Positions 18,132-26,212 are shown, counted from the stretch's first letter. The stretch: 64,000 bases of DNA from Bog-532 sp963732345 (GCA_963732345.1 CAVSZI010000009.1:310001-374000); one strand, 5' to 3'. Numbers and translations: made by a program. Notes: generated from the letters alone by a model not told the origin.

Positions 18132-18841
18132 TTAACTGGTCCCGCGGGACGAGGTCAGCGACGCGAATACGACGGTGGTACTCAGATAATGGCCGCTGGC
18201 GTAGTCAAAAGCGCCGCCGCAGGTTATCAGGCGCAGGGCCGCGTACCCGGACGCGCCGTAAATGACTTTCGCCGGGAAATTGGCTTTGGAGTATTGCCGG
18301 ACGCCGGTGACGCGGAAGACGGCGGTGACCCCGTCGGCCAGCCGCACGTCGATGTGCTCCCCGGGGCGGAGGGCCCCCAGGCGGAAGAACACGGCCGGCC
18401 CTGGTAGGTATCGACGTGGCCCTCGATCACCGACGCGCCCCGCTGGCCGGGCGTCACCGAATACTTGAACCAGGCCGCCTGGTCCGCGCCGGTGGACACC
18501 GACGGCACCTGGATCGTGCCGTCCGAGTTCAGCCCGAGGTGCAGCAGATCAGAGCTCACGCCGATGGCCGGGATATCGACGAACACCGGCAGGGACCGCG
18601 CCAGCGATGGCCCGTAACCGGCCCCGGTGGAACCGGCCGCGGCCGCCGACGGCTGCGGCGCGTGCACCTGGGAGGCCACCGCCACGCCGATCGCGACGAC
18701 CCCGGTCAGCAGGCACAGGACACCGGCCAGCCCGGCCAGGCGGCCCCCGAGGCCCGGGCGGGGCGGCGGCGTGAATCCGCCCGGCGAACTCGTAAAGACC
18801 ACGCGGAAGCCGTATACGCGCCGCCACTCCGGTTCCGCCAA
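18132..18841 (-). pseudogene. Class F sortase, frameshifted
   Basis: Two overlapping frames together make a complete class F sortase. The first gives a cytoplasmic N-terminus, a transmembrane helix, the barrel strands LPVFVDIPAIGV, and the catalytic His in EGHVDTYQG. The second resumes at AVFFRLGALRPGEHIDV and carries the catalytic Cys in LITCGGAFD. A single missing base at about 18393-18400 (GGGCCGGCC where GGGCCCGGCC is expected) splits them. If that is a sequencing error, this is a working enzyme that attaches proteins to the cell wall. The divergent gene encodes a likely substrate. Confidence 0.8.
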
Positions 18842-18899
18842 TGCGGCCGTCCCTCGCCGTCTTCCGCATGCCCTTCTGCTCGCGTAGCCTAATGTTCCA

Positions 18900-19364
18900 A
18901 TGGAGAACAGGCCATTCCCTGCGCCACACCTTTATCGCGCGCCCGGCCGGCGCGCGAGGCTGGCGGTGATCGGCTGCGGCACCCTGACCGTTCTGGCCGC
19001 CACAACGGCCTGCACGGCCGCGGGCGGCGCGACGGCCTCCTCGAGCATCCCGGCGTCCCCGGGCGGCAGTGCCGTTACGGCGGTGGGCCCGGGCTCCAGG
19101 ACCTCAGCCGCCGAGACGACGACATCGCCGGTCACGACGCCGGCGACGGCGGTCACGACCTCGGCCACGTCACCGGCGGTGATCGGCTCGCCGAGCCCCT
19201 CGCCCAGCCCGTCGCCCACCCCGGTGCCCGTCGCCGCGCCGGCCACCGGCGGCGGGGGCACGGCCGGCGTCCAGGACGTCCTGCTCTTCGGGCTCGGGGG
19301 TGCGGCCCTGCTGGCCGGCGCCGGGAGCCTCGCCTACCGCCGGCGGGCCATGCGGGACCGTTGA
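18900..19364 (+). CDS. Sortase-substrate-like cell-wall surface protein
   Basis: A 154-residue secreted protein. N-terminal signal segment (LAVIGCGTLTVLAATTACTA), then a Ser/Thr/Pro-rich low-complexity spacer (SPSPSPSPTPVP). The end has the three-part sorting signal: motif APATGGGG, hydrophobic helix (DVLLFGLGGAALLAGAGSLAY) and basic tail RRRAMRDR. The divergent class F sortase 58 bp away is the natural partner. The region between signal and anchor has no folded domain, so it is a stalk-like protein. Confidence 0.75.
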   Translation: MENRPFPAPHLYRAPGRRARLAVIGCGTLTVLAATTACTAAGGATASSSIPASPGGSAVTAVGPGSRTSAAETTTSPVTTPATAVTTSATSPAVIGSPSPSPSPSPTPVPVAAPATGGGGTAGVQDVLLFGLGGAALLAGAGSLAYRRRAMRDR

Positions 19365-19398
19365 GGACGAGCCGGAGACCCGACCGCTGGAGGCGGCA

Positions 19399-20640
19399 TT
19401 GAGCGAGCTCAAGATCGAGGCGGACCCGGCCGGGGTGGGCCTGGACGCGGACCGGCTGGAACGGATCGGCCGGCACCTCCGCGCATACGTCGACGACGGC
19501 AGGCTGCCCGGCTGGCTGATCACGGTGAGCAGGCGCGGCCGCCGGGCCTACGTGGCCGCCCACGGGTCGCGTGACCTCGAGGCCGGGCGCCCGGTGGAGA
19601 CCGACACGCTGTGGCGGATCTACTCGATGACCAAGCCGATCACCTCGGTCGCCGCGATGATGCTGTACGAGGAGGGTGGTTTCGAGCTCACCGACCCGGT
19701 CAGCTCGTTCATCCCCTCGTTCCGCGACGCCCGGGTGTTCGACGGCGGGTCCGACCTGAAGGCCGTCACGGTCCCCGCCACCGAGCCGGTCCGGATCTGG
19801 CATCTGCTTACCCACACCTCGGGGCTTACCTACGGTTTCCACCGGGCGCACCCGGTGGACGCCATGTACCGGGCGGCCGGGTTCGAGTGGGACTGGCCGG
19901 CGGGCCTGGACCTGGCGCAGGCCTGCGACGTCTGGGCCGGCCTGCCGCTGCTGTTCCAGCCCGGCACGGAATGGAACTACTCGGTGTCCACCGAGGTGCT
20001 TGGCCGGGTGGTCGAGGTCGTCAGCGGGCAGCGGCTGGACGAGTTCTTCGCGGAGCGGATCTTCCGCCCGCTGGGCATGACGGACACCGCGTTCTGGACC
20101 GGTGACGCCGCCCGGCTGGCCGCGCTGTACACCCGGGGAGCGGACGGGCGGGCGGCCCGGCTGGACGCGCTCGGCGCGCTGGCGCTCAAGCCGCCAACCC
20201 TGCTCGCCGGGGGCGGCGGCCTGCTGTCCACGGCGGCGGACTACGACCGCTTCACCCAGATGCTGCTGGACCGCCCGGACAGCCCGGCCGGGGAACTGGA
20301 CGGCATCCGCCTGCTGGGCCCCCGGACGGTCCGGTACATGGCCCGCAACCACCTGCCGGGCAATCAGGACCTGAAGACGTTCGGCCGGCCGCTCTACGCC
20401 GAGACCCCGTTCCTCGGGGTCGGCTTCGGCCTGGGCTTCGCGGTCACGATCGACCCGGTGCCCGGCAGGGTCATCTCCTCCGCAGGGGAGCTGACCTGGG
20501 GCGGCGCGGCAAGCACGGCGTTCTGGATCGACCCATCGGAGGAACTGACGGTCTCGTTCTACACCCAGATGCTGCCCTCCAGCAGCTACCCGATCCGCTC
20601 GCAGCTCCGGCAGCTCGTCTACCAGGCCATAGTGGACTGA
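19399..20640 (+). CDS. Serine hydrolase, beta-lactamase/esterase family (class C fold)
   Basis: 413 residues from the TTG at 19399, which has GGAGG at the right distance; longer starts at 19300 lack one. The nucleophile motif is S76-M-T-K79, the second motif is Y194 in NYSVS, and the third is W367-G-G (TWGGAA), the pattern of EstB-like esterases. HTSGL is also present. No signal peptide, so probably an intracellular esterase or beta-lactamase-like hydrolase. The 3' end is the source of a 44-bp tandem repeat that includes the stop codon. Confidence 0.88.
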   Translation: MSELKIEADPAGVGLDADRLERIGRHLRAYVDDGRLPGWLITVSRRGRRAYVAAHGSRDLEAGRPVETDTLWRIYSMTKPITSVAAMMLYEEGGFELTDPVSSFIPSFRDARVFDGGSDLKAVTVPATEPVRIWHLLTHTSGLTYGFHRAHPVDAMYRAAGFEWDWPAGLDLAQACDVWAGLPLLFQPGTEWNYSVSTEVLGRVVEVVSGQRLDEFFAERIFRPLGMTDTAFWTGDAARLAALYTRGADGRAARLDALGALALKPPTLLAGGGGLLSTAADYDRFTQMLLDRPDSPAGELDGIRLLGPRTVRYMARNHLPGNQDLKTFGRPLYAETPFLGVGFGLGFAVTIDPVPGRVISSAGELTWGGAASTAFWIDPSEELTVSFYTQMLPSSSYPIRSQLRQLVYQAIVD

Positions 20641-20846
20641 AGGGGCGGCTCAGCTCGCGGCACGGGCAGGCCATAGTGGACTGAAGGGGCGGCTCAGCTC
20701 GCGGCACGGGCAGGCCATAGTGGACTGAAGGGGCGGCTCAGCTCGCGGCACGGGCAGGCCATAGTGGACTGAAGGGGCGGCTCAGCTCGCGGCACGGGCA
20801 GGCCATAGTGGACTGAAGGGGCGGCTCAGCTCGCGGCACGGGCAGG
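20624..20846. repeat. 44-bp tandem repeat, 5 copies, starting inside a gene's 3' end
   Basis: Units start at 20624, 20668, 20712, 20756 and 20800 and are identical or nearly so. Each carries the last codons and TGA of the serine hydrolase (CCATAGTGGACTGA) followed by GGGGCGGCTCAGCTCGCGGC. Only the first copy is in the gene; the rest fill the space to the next gene. Confidence 0.95.
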
Positions 20847-20860
20847 GCCAGGCGGGCCGC

Positions 20861-21118
20861 TCACAGCTCGCCGCGCTGGCGGAGCAGTTCCCGGAACTCA
20901 TCCAGCGCCTCGTCCAGGTCGGGCCCGAGCTCGCCCAGGACGACCATATCCGTCCCGGTCCAGTACGCCCCGGCGTACTCGCCGCCGGCTTCGGGTGCGA
21001 CCAGCAGGAAATCGTGCGCGATCTTGATGTGGTCGTGCATGTCCTCCCAGGACGTGCCGGGCGGGACAAGACCGATCGAGGGCGGCTCATGGTCGTCGTA
21101 GCTGAGGCCGTCGAGCAT
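20861..21118 (-). CDS. Hypothetical acidic small protein
   Basis: 85 residues, strongly acidic (many Asp and Glu), with SWEDMHDHIKIAHDFL and DLDEALDEFRELLRQRGEL suggesting two helices round a small sheet. No family recognised. ATG at 21118. It ends just beyond the 44-bp repeat array, so the array may serve as the shared 3' region of two converging genes. Confidence 0.55.
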   Translation of the reverse strand: MLDGLSYDDHEPPSIGLVPPGTSWEDMHDHIKIAHDFLLVAPEAGGEYAGAYWTGTDMVVLGELGPDLDEALDEFRELLRQRGEL

Positions 21119-21155
21119 GGGCCCACGATAGGCGCGGCCCGCGGACGGCCGCGTC

Positions 21156-21926
21156 TCATTTATGACCGGCCGATGATTTCCGCGGTGCGCGGCCGTCTGG
21201 TCTCCATCTCCAGGCGGGCGCCGTCCATCGTGGTCGGGCGGCCCCATGCCCTCGATCTGCAGGTCTAGGGGATGGTGCGCGACGACGAGCAAAGTACCGC
21301 CGGGCGCGGCGGGCCCCGGTCCTCGGGCAGACGTTCCCGCTGGCGCGCGTGGCGGACGCGCATGCCGCGCTGGAGAACCGGTCGGCCATTGGTAAGACGC
21401 TGCTCACCGTGGGCCGGTTCTGGCGGGCGACGGCCGCGCTGAGGACGGTGGCGAACGCCGTCCACGCGACCTCGGGGACGGCCAGGGCGGCCGCGGCGGG
21501 ATCGGCTTGACGGGCCAGGGACGCGTACCGGGCCATGATCGCGCACAGCAGGGCCGAGTCCGCGGTGGCCAGCCAGAACCGCCGGGCGCCGAACTCCAGC
21601 GGAACGTATCCACTGCGGACGACGACCGCGGCGGCCCACCAGGCCAGGGCGCGGCGGGCGGGCCCGGCGCCGCGGGCACGCCAGAGCCGCCAGGCGGAGG
21701 TCGCCGTGGTCAGGTTCAGCGCCGACCACACCACCGGGAAGACCGGCCCGGGAGGCGCGAACACGGGGCGCTCGAACCGCTGGTACTGCGACCGCGTCCC
21801 ATGCCGGGCTCGCTGGGCCGCCCACGCGGACAGTTGCAGGGCCCCGCCGTAGACGGCGGCGGCACCCGCCCACGCGGCGGCATCCCGGAGAGCCGGGGCG
21901 GAGATGTGCGTCTTTATGCTGGTCAC
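21156..21926 (-). CDS. TspO/MBR-family membrane protein with abnormal C-terminal extension
   Basis: The first 170 residues (GTG 21926) match the five-helix TspO/MBR tryptophan-rich sensor family, with FERPVFAPPGPVFPVVWSALN and the closing WTAFATVLSAAVARQN. TspO proteins bind porphyrins and other hydrophobic ligands in the membrane and normally end there. Here the frame runs on for about 85 residues of low-complexity Arg/Ala/Pro sequence because the native stop was lost at a junction with a dehydrogenase tail in the opposite orientation (about 21412). Function of the product is doubtful. Confidence 0.65.
   Translation of the reverse strand: MTSIKTHISAPALRDAAAWAGAAAVYGGALQLSAWAAQRARHGTRSQYQRFERPVFAPPGPVFPVVWSALNLTTATSAWRLWRARGAGPARRALAWWAAAVVVRSGYVPLEFGARRFWLATADSALLCAIMARYASLARQADPAAAALAVPEVAWTAFATVLSAAVARQNRPTVSSVLPMADRFSSAACASATRASGNVCPRTGARRARRYFARRRAPSPRPADRGHGAARPRWTAPAWRWRPDGRAPRKSSAGHK
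21319..21411 (+). pseudogene. C-terminal remnant of a zinc-type/quinone oxidoreductase
   Basis: The plus strand encodes GQTFPLARVADAHAALEN followed by RSAIGKTLLTV, the typical last 30 residues of medium-chain quinone oxidoreductases. No upstream part and no stop codon are present; the homology ends where the converging TspO gene's homology ends. Confidence 0.65.
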
Positions 21927-22267
21927 ACGGGTGATCTGCCCCCCGGGAGGGCCGCTCACACCCGGTCTGGCAGGTGGCTCGTCAGCACGGCCAGGAACTG
22001 GTCGGGCTGGTCCAGGTGCGGGCCGCGATGGGCTCAAAGCTGAGCTGAATCACGGCCAGGCTCCCGCGCGGGCAGCCATCCCCCTGCTTCCGCCGGGACG
22101 CGGCCAGGGTTTCTGTCTACGTTCTCCCTCGCGGCCGCGAAGTCAAGCATGCCCAGATGCGCCATCAGCCCGTGGGCGGTACATCGTTCCGGTTCGCTGG
22201 ACTTGGTTTCGGCTGTCTCGCTATCCTGCGTGATGATTTAGCCACACAAATGTGATCGGGAGTGGTG
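21927..22267. other. Intergenic stretch, nothing recognised
   Basis: About 340 bp between the TspO and WXG100-like genes. I see no credible coding segment; it should hold both promoters. Just before the WXG100 gene the sequence becomes less GC-rich (GATGATTTAGCCACACAAATG). Confidence 0.4.
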
Positions 22268-22570
22268 ATGGGTGCCGATCTCCACGTGACCAGCGCGGTG
22301 CTGGATGAGCTGATCGCGGCGTTTTCCGGGTTCAGCGGCCAGATGGCGCACGCTGGCCACGACATCAGGGCCGGGGACAGCGAAGTGACGGGCGCTGATC
22401 CACTGGCCGGGAGAGTACATGGGTTCGCGGGCAGCTGGCACTACGGCCTGAGTCAGCTCGGCCAGCACGGCAGCGACTGCGCGCGGATGCTCCGCGAGGT
22501 CGGTTCGGCGTTCGACCGCCTGGATCATGAACTGTCCAGCGAGCTTGCGCGTGGTAAGGGCAAGAGCTGA
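22268..22570 (+). CDS. WXG100-like type VII secretion target protein
   Basis: A 100-residue all-helical protein of the size and layout of ESX/WXG100 or EspC-like substrates: two long helices with a turn containing a Trp (GSWHYGLSQLG) and no signal peptide. GTG codons at 22262 and 22265 are alternative starts. Such proteins dimerise and are exported by the EccC ATPase, often with a larger partner encoded next. The next reading frame is a cut-off stub of such a partner. Confidence 0.65.
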   Translation: MGADLHVTSAVLDELIAAFSGFSGQMAHAGHDIRAGDSEVTGADPLAGRVHGFAGSWHYGLSQLGQHGSDCARMLREVGSAFDRLDHELSSELARGKGKS

Positions 22571-22585
22571 CGCGAGCGCCTAACC

Positions 22586-22792
22586 ATGACGGCACGAGGA
22601 TCAGGAGCTGATGGCCGGCCCGTACCCGGGTCCTTCAGCGGCGCGGGCATCGAGGCCATCCCCGGCAATGCGCGGGACTGGGTCAACCAGGTCGCTACCA
22701 AAGTGTCCGCCAGTGCGCCGGTCTTCAGGCCGGTGGTGAAGGCGGACGGACCTCAGGCTCCCGCGACGCGAGCCATTGGGCGTAGGAGATGA
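22586..22792 (+). pseudogene. 5' stub of a probable type VII secretion partner protein
   Basis: 68 codons beginning MTARGSGADGRPVPGSFSG and AGIEAIPGNARDW, which resembles the N-terminus of large T7SS-exported or toxin-type proteins (GxPRPVPGSFSGAGIEAI style). The homology stops at about 22710, where a TnpB-type hairpin appears, so the rest seems to have been replaced by the mobile element. It sits 15 bp after the WXG100-like gene, as in an operon. Confidence 0.45.
22716..22735. repeat. Hairpin resembling the TnpB right end
   Basis: CGCCGGTCTTCAGGCCGGTG keeps the CCGG-nCTTCAGG-CCGG core of the right-end hairpin at 24158-24177, in the same orientation. It marks the point where the T7SS stub loses homology. 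It may be the right end of a lost second element copy or part of the left boundary of this one. Confidence 0.45.
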
Positions 22793-22913
22793 GTACAGCC
22801 CTGGGTTCACCGGATTTCTTAATGATGGTCGGCTCGCCCAGGAAGTGGGCGGCGTCGACGCGATGACCAATGTTGTCGCGAAGCTCGCGGGTTCCCATGC
22901 GTTTCACGTCCAT
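22725..22913 (-). CDS. Phd/YefM-family antitoxin, orphan
   Basis: 62 residues from the ATG at 22913. MGTRELRDNIGHRVDAAHFL and PTIIKKSGEPRAVLISYAQW are the ribbon-helix DNA-binding core of Phd/YefM antitoxins. No toxin gene follows on the minus strand. It is divergent from TnpB with 31 bp between starts, and a palindrome of the type YefM proteins bind lies in that gap. It may repress tnpB as well as itself. Confidence 0.75.
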   Translation of the reverse strand: MDVKRMGTRELRDNIGHRVDAAHFLGEPTIIKKSGEPRAVLISYAQWLASREPEVRPPSPPA

Positions 22914-22921
22914 GCACACAG

Positions 22922-22938
22922 TGTACCTGCGGTACACT
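22922..22938. promoter_or_regulatory. Palindromic operator between phd-like gene and tnpB
   Basis: TGTACCTGCGGTACA, extended by one base each side, is a perfect inverted repeat (GTGTACC, 3-bp centre, GGTACAC). A further GGTAC follows. YefM operators in enterobacteria are built on TGTACA-like cores, so binding by the adjacent antitoxin is plausible. Confidence 0.55.
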
Positions 22939-22944
22939 TGGTAC

Positions 22945-24140
22945 GTGGAACTCCGGTACAACTACCGCCTCTACCCGGCACCCGGCCAGCGCGAGGCTCT
23001 GGCCCGGGCGTTCGGCTGCGCGCGGGTGGTGTTCAACGACGCCCTCCGTGCACGTCAGGAGGCGCACGAGGCCGGGCTGCCGTACATCGCCGGCGCGGAG
23101 ATGTCGGCCCGGCTGACTGCGGCCAAGGCCACCCCCGAGCGGGCGTGGCTGGGTGAGGTCTCGTCCGTGGTGCTCCAGCAGGCCCTGGCGGACCTGAGCG
23201 CGGCGTACCGGAATTTCTTCGCCTCGGTCACCGGGAAACGCAAAGGCCCGAAGATCGCGGTGCCCCGGTTCCGGTCCCGCAAAGACCGCCTCAGGCGATC
23301 CGGTTCACCGCCAACGCCCGGTTCAAGATCCTCCCCAACGGCCGGCTGCGCCTGCCGAAGATCGGGGACGTGCCGGTCCGCTGGTCCCGTGACCTGCCAT
23401 CGGACCCGTCGAGCGTGACGGTGATCGTGGACGCGGCGGGCCGGTACTTCGCCAGCTTCGTCGTGGACACCGACCCCGGCGCGCTGCCCGGGACGGACGG
23501 TGAGATCGGTATTGATCTCGGGCTGACCCACTTCGCGATCCTGTCAGACGGACGCAAGGTCGCCAATCCGAGGTTCCTGCGCCGCGCCGAGCGCAAGCTC
23601 CGCAAGGCACAGCAAAACCTCAGCCGCAAGGCCAAGGGAAGCAGGAACCGGGACAAGACCCGGATTGAGGTTGCGCGGCTGCACGCCCGCGTGGCCGGCA
23701 CACGCCGGGACTGGCTGCACAAGGAATCCACCCGTGTCATCCGCGACAACCAAGCGGTGTACGTGGAGGACCTGTGCGTCGCTGGCCTCGGCCGGACCCG
23801 CCTGGCCAAATCCGTCCACGACGCCGGATGGTCAGCGTTCACTGGGATGCTGGAGTACAAGGCCCGGCTGTACGGCCGGACTTTCCGGAAGATCGGCCGG
23901 TGCGAGCCCACCAGCCAGGTGTGCTCAGCCTGCGGCGTCAAGGACGGACCCAAACCCCTGCATGTACGCGAGTGGACCTGCGCGGCCTGCGGGACCGCAC
24001 ACGACCGGGACGTGAACGCAGCCCGGGAACATAGCCGCCCTGGGACGCGGGGAGGCTCAAAATGCCTGCGGAGGGACCGTAAGTCCAGCACCCGTGCTGG
24101 CAGTCCCGGTGAAACAGGAAGCCTCAGAGGTGCCGCATGA
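22945..24140 (+). pseudogene. tnpB: TnpB (IS200/IS605-type RNA-guided nuclease), frameshifted
   Basis: About 398 residues in two frames. The first (GTG 22945) covers VELRYNYRLYPAPGQREAL to FRSRKDR. The second covers AIRFTANARFKILPNGRLRL to the end. All catalytic parts are present: RuvC Asp in GIDLGLTHFAIL, Glu in VYVEDLCVAG, zinc ribbon CSACG...CAACG and the last Asp in HDRDVNAARE. One base is missing at about 23295 (CGCCTCAGG). If this is a sequencing error the protein is an intact TnpB nuclease; otherwise it is dead. No TnpA is nearby, so it would need help in trans to move. Confidence 0.88.
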
Positions 24141-24187
24141 CGCGGCACGGGCTGAATCCCCGGACTTCAGGCCGGGGAGCGCGTCAA
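24141..24187 (+). ncRNA. Predicted omega-RNA 3' end / element right end
   Basis: Directly after tnpB a hairpin (CCCCGG, ACTTCAGG, CCGGGG at 24158-24177) is followed by GCGCGTCAA. In IS200/IS605 elements the transcript across this region forms the guide RNA, and the bases just beyond the right end (from about 24188) act as the guide. Boundary inferred by comparison with the copy at 45-74. Confidence 0.5.
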
Positions 24188-24249
24188 CGGCAAGACTCCG
24201 TGGCAGGGAGTCGGCGGCCAAGGCCACGGGGATGACATAGGAGCGGGCG

Positions 24250-24678
24250 ATGGCAGATCGTAACGACAGGCTGCTGCGGCCAGAGGACGCAACCTCGTGG
24301 GAGGAGTTCCAGGCCCGCTGCGCCGTGGAGCAGGCTCAATGCCGCGCTGCTAACAGCTCCAATGGGGCCATCGGGCAGACGCTGCTTGGTGCCCTGTTCG
24401 GATTTGGGACAATCTTCTTCTGGGGAGGGACGGCATTCGCCCACGGCGCTGGAAAGTGGCCGCTCCTGGTGCTCGCGCTCATCTGCACGGGGTTGTTCCT
24501 CCGGTATTTCGGCAGGGTGATGCGCCGTGGGTTCGGTGGGTCCAAGCGATACATGGAGCTAGTCCGGTTGCGTCAGCAGTGGCAGGCGCGGGCGGAACGG
24601 GGCGAGATTCCGCAGACCACCCCCGGCGGCCCGAAGGTCTGGCAGAACGAGATCGAAGCGGAAACGCAAGGGACGTGA
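24250..24678 (+). CDS. Two-helix membrane protein, hypothetical
   Basis: 142 residues: N-terminal acidic helix, two transmembrane helices (TLLGALFGFGTIFFWGG and PLLVLALICTGLFLRYFG), then a basic helix RRGFGGSKRYMELVRLRQQW and a short tail. RBS-like AGGAG lies upstream of the ATG. Not recognised. It follows the TnpB right end and its base composition is a little less GC-rich than the housekeeping genes, consistent with accessory DNA. Confidence 0.55.
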   Translation: MADRNDRLLRPEDATSWEEFQARCAVEQAQCRAANSSNGAIGQTLLGALFGFGTIFFWGGTAFAHGAGKWPLLVLALICTGLFLRYFGRVMRRGFGGSKRYMELVRLRQQWQARAERGEIPQTTPGGPKVWQNEIEAETQGT

Positions 24679-24840
24679 CGTCGGCGCGCCCGGCCACCGC
24701 CGCTCCGCCAAGGTCAGCGCCGGGGCAGATCAGTACAGGCACTTCGAGGCGCAGTCCGGAGGCGTTCATACCGGTGGAACGTGACGCAGTACGGCGGTCA
24801 GACGGCGATGGGTGCAGCTCCTCTGGAGTGAGGTAGCCAC

Positions 24841-24999
24841 TCAAGCGCCGAGTGCGTATTTCCCCTGCTTGGTGCCGGGATAGAGGCGCTGGTGCTCGCG
24901 GGCGAGGTGGTAGCTCCAGTACTCGTCGAAGTCGCCGTTGCTGATCACTGCGCGGAGGGTGAGGACGGCTTCGGCGCCGTCCAGGCCCCATCTGGCCCC
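24841..24999 (-). pseudogene. ISKra4-family transposase C-terminal remnant (1)
   Basis: The last 50 residues, ARWGLDGAEAVLTLRAVI, NGDFDEYWSYHLAREHQRLYP and YALGA, match the conserved end of ISKra4-type DDE transposases (GAExxLxLRA...NGDxxxYWxxHxxxExxRxH). Nothing upstream of this segment is left. A second, independent tail lies at 26578-26690 on the same strand. Confidence 0.7.
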
Positions 25000-25070
25000 T
25001 CCGATGTCGAGGCGTTGAACTGCCTCTCCCCGGCCGGGTTCCCGACGCCGGGCCACTCACGATTGACACA

Positions 25071-25223
25071 GGCATCTCGCAGGCACTGGTGCCCTTCCCC
25101 GAAGCCGGGCTGCTCGGCACGGTCACCGGGTTCTGTTTCAGCCCGGACGACATCGACGTGGCCACGGTCTTCACCGCCACCATCGCCCATCGCATGACCG
25201 TCGTGCGCGGAGCTGGCCGCTAG
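25071..25223 (+). pseudogene. Possible 3' remnant of an unidentified gene
   Basis: A 50-codon segment GISQALVPFPEAGLLGTVTG, FCFSPDDIDVATVFTATI and AHRMTVVRGAGR ending in TAG has protein-like composition, unlike its surroundings, and starts without an initiation codon. I do not recognise the family. The rest of 25000-25519 shows no gene. Confidence 0.3.
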
Positions 25224-25519
25224 CCACAGCGGCACCGCCCGCGATCGTCCGCGGCACCGCCACCTGATCGGCGATCTGCCGCTAAATCCCCGGTGACGGG
25301 AGACTGCCACGCCGGGAGCTGGGGGAGCCCACAGACTCCCCCGGGCCACCCGCTGCCCAGGAGGAGATTGGTCACCGAGCGTTCCATGTACGTCACGTTG
25401 AGTGACATTTGGACCTGATTCCCGGGTCATTCTGCTCTGCGCACATGATGCACGCTGTGTAGTATTATATTAACAGAGAGCGAAATGAGGCTTTTCTGTG
25501 CCGGGGGAAGGCGAGACAA

Positions 25520-26212
25520 ATGGAGCCCAACAAGGTTATCGCAATCCCGGCCATCGTACTTGCAGCCGGTCTCAGCCTCGCAGCATGCGGCTCTGTAAAG
25601 GGCCCTGCCGCCCTGCCGGCCGTCACCCACACGGGGGTTACTGCAGCACCCGCAGCACCGGTTGCAACCACAGCGCCGCCCACGGCCAAGCCCGCACCGG
25701 CTCTGCCGACAGTCTCAACAAACAGCGCGATCGATGGGGCGCAGGCCGTAAAGCCATCCATGATCGATCTGTCGGCCGATGGCAATGGTGACCTGAACGG
25801 GCTGACCTGGTCGTCGTGGACGGCACACAGCGCTGAAGGCTCTGGCTCCTTCAACGTGAACAACTGCCAGCCCAACTGTGCGCAGGGCACCACGGTAGAC
25901 GTCCCTGTCTCGGTAGCCCTATCTGCTCCGACGAGCGGCAGCAGTCCCTACTTCACCGCGATGACGCTGACAGACAGCTCAGGCAACACAAACACCTACG
26001 CCGCCGGCTCTAAAGGCTCGCTGAGCGTTGTCTCTGATGCCTTGTACATCGCTGACGAGGCACCGGCCGCATCGCAGCCCGCACCGGCTGGGCTGACCAA
26101 CTGCGGCGGAGGCGTGTACGCGGGGGCAGGCACTAGCTGCCTGTTCGCGCTGAACGTCGCGGCAGATTACACCGGCACCGGCCCGGACTACGCCTACAGT
26201 CCTGTGACCTGA
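25520..26212 (+). CDS. Secreted lipoprotein, hypothetical
   Basis: 230 residues with a lipoprotein signal peptide (IVLAAGLSLAACGS, lipobox LAAC), an Ala/Pro/Thr-rich linker to about residue 65, and a folded Ser/Thr-rich domain containing four Cys (NNCQPNC, TNCGGG, TSCLFALN). The middle has DLNGLTWSSWTAHSAEGSGS, typical of small actinobacterial proteins of unknown role. Its GC content is visibly lower than the neighbours', and an AT-rich stretch (AGTATTATATTAACAG) just upstream probably holds the promoter. It lies between two ISKra4 transposase tails, suggesting acquisition. Confidence 0.65.
   Translation: MEPNKVIAIPAIVLAAGLSLAACGSVKGPAALPAVTHTGVTAAPAAPVATTAPPTAKPAPALPTVSTNSAIDGAQAVKPSMIDLSADGNGDLNGLTWSSWTAHSAEGSGSFNVNNCQPNCAQGTTVDVPVSVALSAPTSGSSPYFTAMTLTDSSGNTNTYAAGSKGSLSVVSDALYIADEAPAASQPAPAGLTNCGGGVYAGAGTSCLFALNVAADYTGTGPDYAYSPVT

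Noticed and set aside
20624..20846. CRISPR-like or attachment-site array
   Set aside because: 44-bp units are direct head-to-tail copies of a gene's 3' end with no variable spacer.
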